This document shows, piece after piece, positions 5,255 through 6,490 of a stretch of DNA of 6,490 bases; the first letter of the stretch is position 1, and every line of letters begins with the position of its first letter. Made by a program: the position numbers and the translations under genes. This DNA is from Deltaproteobacteria bacterium (GTDB lineage: Bacteria; Desulfobacterota; Binatia; UBA9968), in assembly GCA_016844625.1 (NCBI GenBank), contig JAERMN010000213.1, positions 1 through 6,490 of the forward strand, written 5' to 3'. The notes under the pieces were generated by a model that was not told the DNA's origin, did no database searches, and was given only the letters and a program-made list of their open reading frames with translations.

Positions 5255-5889
5255 AGCTGCTCGGCAGAGCGCTATGCGCAATTGGATTGGTAGCGTCGTT
5301 CCTGGCGACACCGGCTTGGAGTCAGACTGCCCAGCGCGATTTGCTACTGGCACAAAGCAATCAAGAAAGCCTCGAACACTGGGAGAAAATGTTGCCCGCC
5401 GAGAAGCAGGAGATGCGCGAGCGCTTCCAGCGTTGGAAAAATATGGACGCCAAGGAAAAGGCCGACCTGCAGAACAAGTTCGATAACTGGCGCAAGCTGC
5501 CGGCGGAAGAAAAGGCGTCAGCGCGACGCAATTTCGAGCGCTGGCAGAAAATGGACGCGCACGAACGCGAGCGGCTGCAAGCGCGTTGGCAAGAGTGGCG
5601 CAAGTTATCGCCCGCGCGGCGCGCCGAAATTAGGCAAAAGCTGCGAGACATGAGTCCAACCGAACGCCAGGAACTACGGCAGAAGATGCAAGAGCGGCGC
5701 GAGCGGCTTTCATCCGAACGAAAAGATCTGCTTCGCGAAAAGACTAAAGAACATTTCGAAAAGATGTCGCCCCACGAGAAGCAAGAACTGCGCGAAAAAA
5801 TCCGCGAGCGTAAGCAATTTGGCACGTTCGAAGAGAAGCGCCGCTTGCGTGAGCAACTTCGCGAAAAGCTTCAACGTGGCCGGGAATAG
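5251..5889 (+). CDS. DUF3106-like secreted repeat protein
   Basis: This 212-residue protein starts at GTG, with AAGGAG eight bases upstream. The GTGA overlap with the previous stop implies translational coupling. Residues 1-24 form a signal peptide (PAWS|Q). Residues 43-132 are five contiguous 18-residue repeats of the form xW-x-K-[ML]-x-x-x-[EK]-[KR]-x-x-x-x-x-[RK]-[FWL]-x. Shorter units with SPTERQELR, SSERKDLLR and SPHEKQELRE follow to the C-terminus. The W...LSP.ER..LR style is that of the DUF3106 family, which in many proteobacteria sits just after an RpoE-type sigma factor and a small membrane protein. The mature protein is almost entirely charged helix with regularly spaced Trp/Phe. 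It is presumably periplasmic and could work like the helical Spy/CpxP chaperones, but no sequence motif proves that. The DUF1800 gene follows after 9 nt. Confidence 0.88.
   Translation: MKLLGRALCAIGLVASFLATPAWSQTAQRDLLLAQSNQESLEHWEKMLPAEKQEMRERFQRWKNMDAKEKADLQNKFDNWRKLPAEEKASARRNFERWQKMDAHERERLQARWQEWRKLSPARRAEIRQKLRDMSPTERQELRQKMQERRERLSSERKDLLREKTKEHFEKMSPHEKQELREKIRERKQFGTFEEKRRLREQLREKLQRGRE
5377..5646 (+). repeat. five tandem 54-bp (18-residue) protein-level repeats
   Basis: Codons 43-132 of the DUF3106-like gene divide exactly into five 18-codon units beginning HW, RW, NW, RW and EW, with Lys-Met/Leu or Asn-Met at positions 4-5 and a basic-hydrophobic end. The DNA has diverged although the protein pattern is kept, which suggests old duplications under selection. 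Confidence 0.75.
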
Positions 5890-5898
5890 GAGCCATCG

Positions 5899-6490
5899 AT
5901 GAACGCGCCACTCAGCCCAGAGCAAAAAATCATTCACTTTTTGAACCGCACGAGTTTCGGGCCAACGCGCGAAGAAGTCGCACGCGTGCAGCGTTTGGGC
6001 ATTCGCCCCTATCTCGACGAGCAGCTGCGGCCCGATTCGCTTGCCGACCATCTAGTGGAGGAAAAGCTCGCCGGATTAAAAACCATGCGCCTTAGTAGCC
6101 GCGAGCTGATCGAGCTTTACCCGCCGCCGCAGGTCGCCAGACAACAGGCCAATCAGCAAGGGCAAGGAATGATGACGCGCCAGGAGATGCAGGCGCCGCG
6201 CATGATCATCGTCGAGCTGCAGCAGGCCCGCCTGCTCCGTTCGATCTACAGCCAGCGCCAGCTCTTCGAAGTCATGGTGGCTGACCACTTCCTATGATCG
6301 CGACACGATTCGTCCTCATGCCTTGGGCAAATTCAGAGACCTTCTGCGCGCCACGGCGCAAAGCCCGGCGATGCTCTTCTACCTCGACAATTGGCTGAGC
6401 GCGAGCCCCGATTCTCCCGGCGCAAGGTTTGGCGGGCAGAACAATCGCCGGCGCGGTCTCAACGAGAACTACGCCCGCGAGCTGATGGAG
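5899..6490 (+). pseudogene. DUF1800 family protein, interrupted by an internal deletion and frameshift (3' end outside window)
   Basis: The first 127 codons encode a normal DUF1800 N-terminus: FLNRTSFGPTREEV near residue 14, ELIELYPPP (69-77), then VELQQARLLRSIYSQRQLFEVMV. After VMV the frame runs through ADHFL to a TGA at 6295-6297. The family sequence resumes in another frame from CTG at 6281 (LTTSYDRDTIRPHALGKF..., then SPAMLFYLDNW and NENYARELME) and stays open to the window edge. The usual DFWxNHFN...KG block between VMV and the TSY(D/E)RD stretch is missing, about 17-18 codons judged from memory of the family. So a deletion of roughly 50 bases, not a multiple of three, explains both the loss and the shift. 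AGGAG upstream of the ATG is normal. DUF1800 proteins have unknown function and are often followed by a DUF1501 gene. This may be a true pseudogene or an assembly error. Confidence 0.85.

Noticed and set aside
4907..5353. Open minus-strand frame of 148 codons across the anti-sigma and small secreted genes
   Set aside because: It is antisense to two well-supported genes, spans their junctions and shows no recognisable protein features.
5361..5825. Open minus-strand frame of 154 codons rich in Ser, Cys and Arg
   Set aside because: It is a mirror of the repetitive DUF3106-like coding sequence; the Ser/Cys/Arg bias comes from reading charged codons backwards.

Overview
The window looks like chromosomal DNA of a Gram-negative bacterium. 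Genes are tightly packed, GC is moderately high, and there are many signal peptides plus an outer-membrane barrel. The DRKE-repeat protein, the DUF3106-type protein and the DUF1800 protein beside an ECF sigma factor suggest an uncultured soil or sediment lineage, perhaps deltaproteobacteria-like or Acidobacteriota-like. This placement is an inference from gene content; there is no rRNA or marker gene here. Two divergent operons leave a shared intergenic region at about 2951-3343.

Left half, minus strand (2986 down to 1): a metal-uptake operon. In transcription order it has a small membrane-anchored or secreted protein with a CxCxH motif, an outer-membrane beta-barrel protein with an N-terminal coiled coil, a ZnuA-type substrate-binding protein, and the first 121 codons of a ZnuB-type (ABC-3) permease that runs off the left edge. 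Gaps after the second gene are 8 and 11 nt. The promoter is well formed (TTGACA, 17 nt, TATCAC), and a 19-bp Fur-box-like palindrome fills its spacer. This suggests repression by a Fur-family metal regulator. The proposed picture is metal passage across the outer membrane, capture in the periplasm and import across the inner membrane. The ATPase is not in the window.

Middle (2951-3343): no convincing gene. It holds a cluster of GC-rich hairpins (3008-3104), an inverted repeat (3218-3241) and a candidate ECF (sigma-E-like) promoter (3269-3298).

Right half, plus strand (3344 to 6490): an envelope-stress type operon. In order it has a secreted, highly charged heptad-repeat protein; an RpoE-like ECF sigma factor; a zinc-finger, single-pass anti-sigma factor; a small secreted helical protein; a DUF3106-like secreted protein with five 18-residue repeats; and a DUF1800 gene broken by an apparent deletion plus frameshift. 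Spacing is very tight (13, 8 and 12 nt, a 4-nt overlap, then 9 nt). The sigma factor may transcribe its own operon from the ECF promoter. The periplasmic tail of the anti-sigma factor and the small secreted protein share a similar helical segment, which points to a possible direct regulatory link.
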